In this document: positions 6,852-7,517 of the stretch, one piece after another
How positions within the stretch are numbered: the stretch's first letter is position 1
Layout: each line of letters opens with the position of its first letter
Source of the DNA: Bacteroidota bacterium
GTDB taxonomy: Bacteria; Bacteroidota; Bacteroidia; Flavobacteriales; Flavobacteriaceae
Assembly: GCA_023427845.1 (NCBI GenBank)
Contig: JAEYZX010000085.1
Span: forward strand, 1-7,517
DNA: 7,517 nucleotides
Direction: 5' to 3'
Translations under genes and position numbers: made by a program
The notes under the pieces: model-generated
Told to the model about the DNA's origin: nothing
The model's input: only the letters and a program-made list of their open reading frames with translations
Database searches by the model: none

Positions 6852-7517
6852 ATGAACATAAGAGGAAAATTAATCATAATAGGCGGAGCAGTAGATAAGG
6901 GAAGTTTCTCGGAAACCGACCTTGACCAGAATGTCGCCAATAATCTAAATTTTTTTGAGACCGGAATTTTAAAAAGAATCATCAACGAGTCGAGGCTCAA
7001 GGAGGAATCGCGGATAGAGATCCTTACCACGGCGTCAAAAATTCCAAAAATAATCGGTCCTGAATATGTCCGTGCGTTTAATTTCCTGGGCGCAAACAAT
7101 GTCGAGGTGCTGCATCTGGAAAAACGTGAGATGGCCAGCCAGCCTGATATTATCGAGCGTTTGCGTGCAGCCGATGTCGTAATATTGACCGGCGGCGACC
7201 AGTTGCGGCTGAGTTCGATACTTGGCGGTACAAAATTTCACGACTTGCTGCTGGAGAAATATCACAATGAAGATTTCATTTATGCCGGAACTTCTGCGGG
7301 AGCGGCTGCTGCATCGAACAACATGATTTATCAGGGAAGCAGTTCGGAAGCTTTGTTGAAAGGAGAAGTTAAAATTACGAGCGGCCTCGGATTGATCGAT
7401 GGTGTCATCATAGACACGCATTTTGTACAACGCGGCAGAATCGGACGTTTGTTCCAGGCAGTTGTAGGCAATCCGAAAGTGTTGGGAATCGGTCTCGGTG
7501 AAGATACCGGATTGCTG
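6852..7517 (+). CDS. cphB: Cyanophycinase CphB (3' end outside window)
   Basis: Exopeptidase of serine-peptidase family S51 that cuts cyanophycin to beta-Asp-Arg dipeptides in the cytoplasm. The first 222 codons are present, from ATG 6852 to the window edge with no stop. It opens MNIRGKLIIIGGAVDKG. GGDQ (114-117), the nucleophile elbow GTSAG (Ser148), DTHFVQRGRIGRL (188-200) and GEDTG (216-220) are visible. Against the Synechocystis CphB triad as I remember it (Ser132, His174, Glu201), Ser148, His190 and Glu217 keep the spacings of 42 and 27 exactly. Gln117, Asp188, Arg194, Arg196 and Arg199 fall at the positions of its substrate-binding residues. Only a short C-terminal part should be missing. 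No Shine-Dalgarno sequence precedes the start. It pairs functionally with the divergent cphA, giving synthesis and mobilisation of the same polymer. Confidence 0.95.
   Translation, partial: MNIRGKLIIIGGAVDKGSFSETDLDQNVANNLNFFETGILKRIINESRLKEESRIEILTTASKIPKIIGPEYVRAFNFLGANNVEVLHLEKREMASQPDIIERLRAADVVILTGGDQLRLSSILGGTKFHDLLLEKYHNEDFIYAGTSAGAAAASNNMIYQGSSSEALLKGEVKITSGLGLIDGVIIDTHFVQRGRIGRLFQAVVGNPKVLGIGLGEDTGLL

Overview
The window looks like chromosomal DNA of a Bacteroidota bacterium, most likely class Flavobacteriia and close to Flavobacterium. The evidence is the 'SAQ'-type signal peptide, A-rich start regions without Shine-Dalgarno sequences, moderately AT-rich DNA, and proteins that resemble Flavobacterium families. 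I recognised these families from memory; no search was run.

Layout from left to right. Bases 2-133 hold the C-terminal tail of a plus-strand gene. It ends in an acidic tip (DDDSDVPF) and is probably replicative helicase DnaB, with single-stranded DNA-binding protein as the alternative. Bases 332-1588 (+) encode a secreted protein that databases often label 'asparagine synthetase B', although it shows none of that enzyme's hallmarks. It converges on a secreted S9-family (dipeptidyl peptidase IV-like) serine peptidase at 1776-3908 (-). A strong, probably bidirectional terminator (1708-1737) lies between them. Each gene is followed, five bases after its stop codon, by a copy of the same degenerate 20-bp AGT-phased repeat.

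The right half is a cyanophycin locus. Bases 3991-6615 (-) encode a full-length cyanophycin synthetase (CphA), and bases 6852-7517 (+) encode the first 222 residues of cyanophycinase (CphB), cut by the window edge. The two genes diverge from a 236-bp AT-rich region containing a palindrome, a direct repeat and a long A-tract/T-tract inverted repeat. CphA polymerises Asp and Arg into multi-L-arginyl-poly-L-aspartate, a nitrogen and carbon store. CphB cleaves the polymer to beta-Asp-Arg dipeptides. The cphA transcript probably ends at a hairpin (3931-3973) that lies in front of the S9 peptidase gene, so the peptidase is probably not a simple operon partner.

I see no tRNA, rRNA, CRISPR array, insertion sequence or prophage signal. 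Every stretch without a gene is shorter than 300 bases. The most notable points are the intact storage-polymer system in a heterotrophic Bacteroidota background, the doubtful naming of the gene at 332-1588, and the matched repeats after the two convergent genes.
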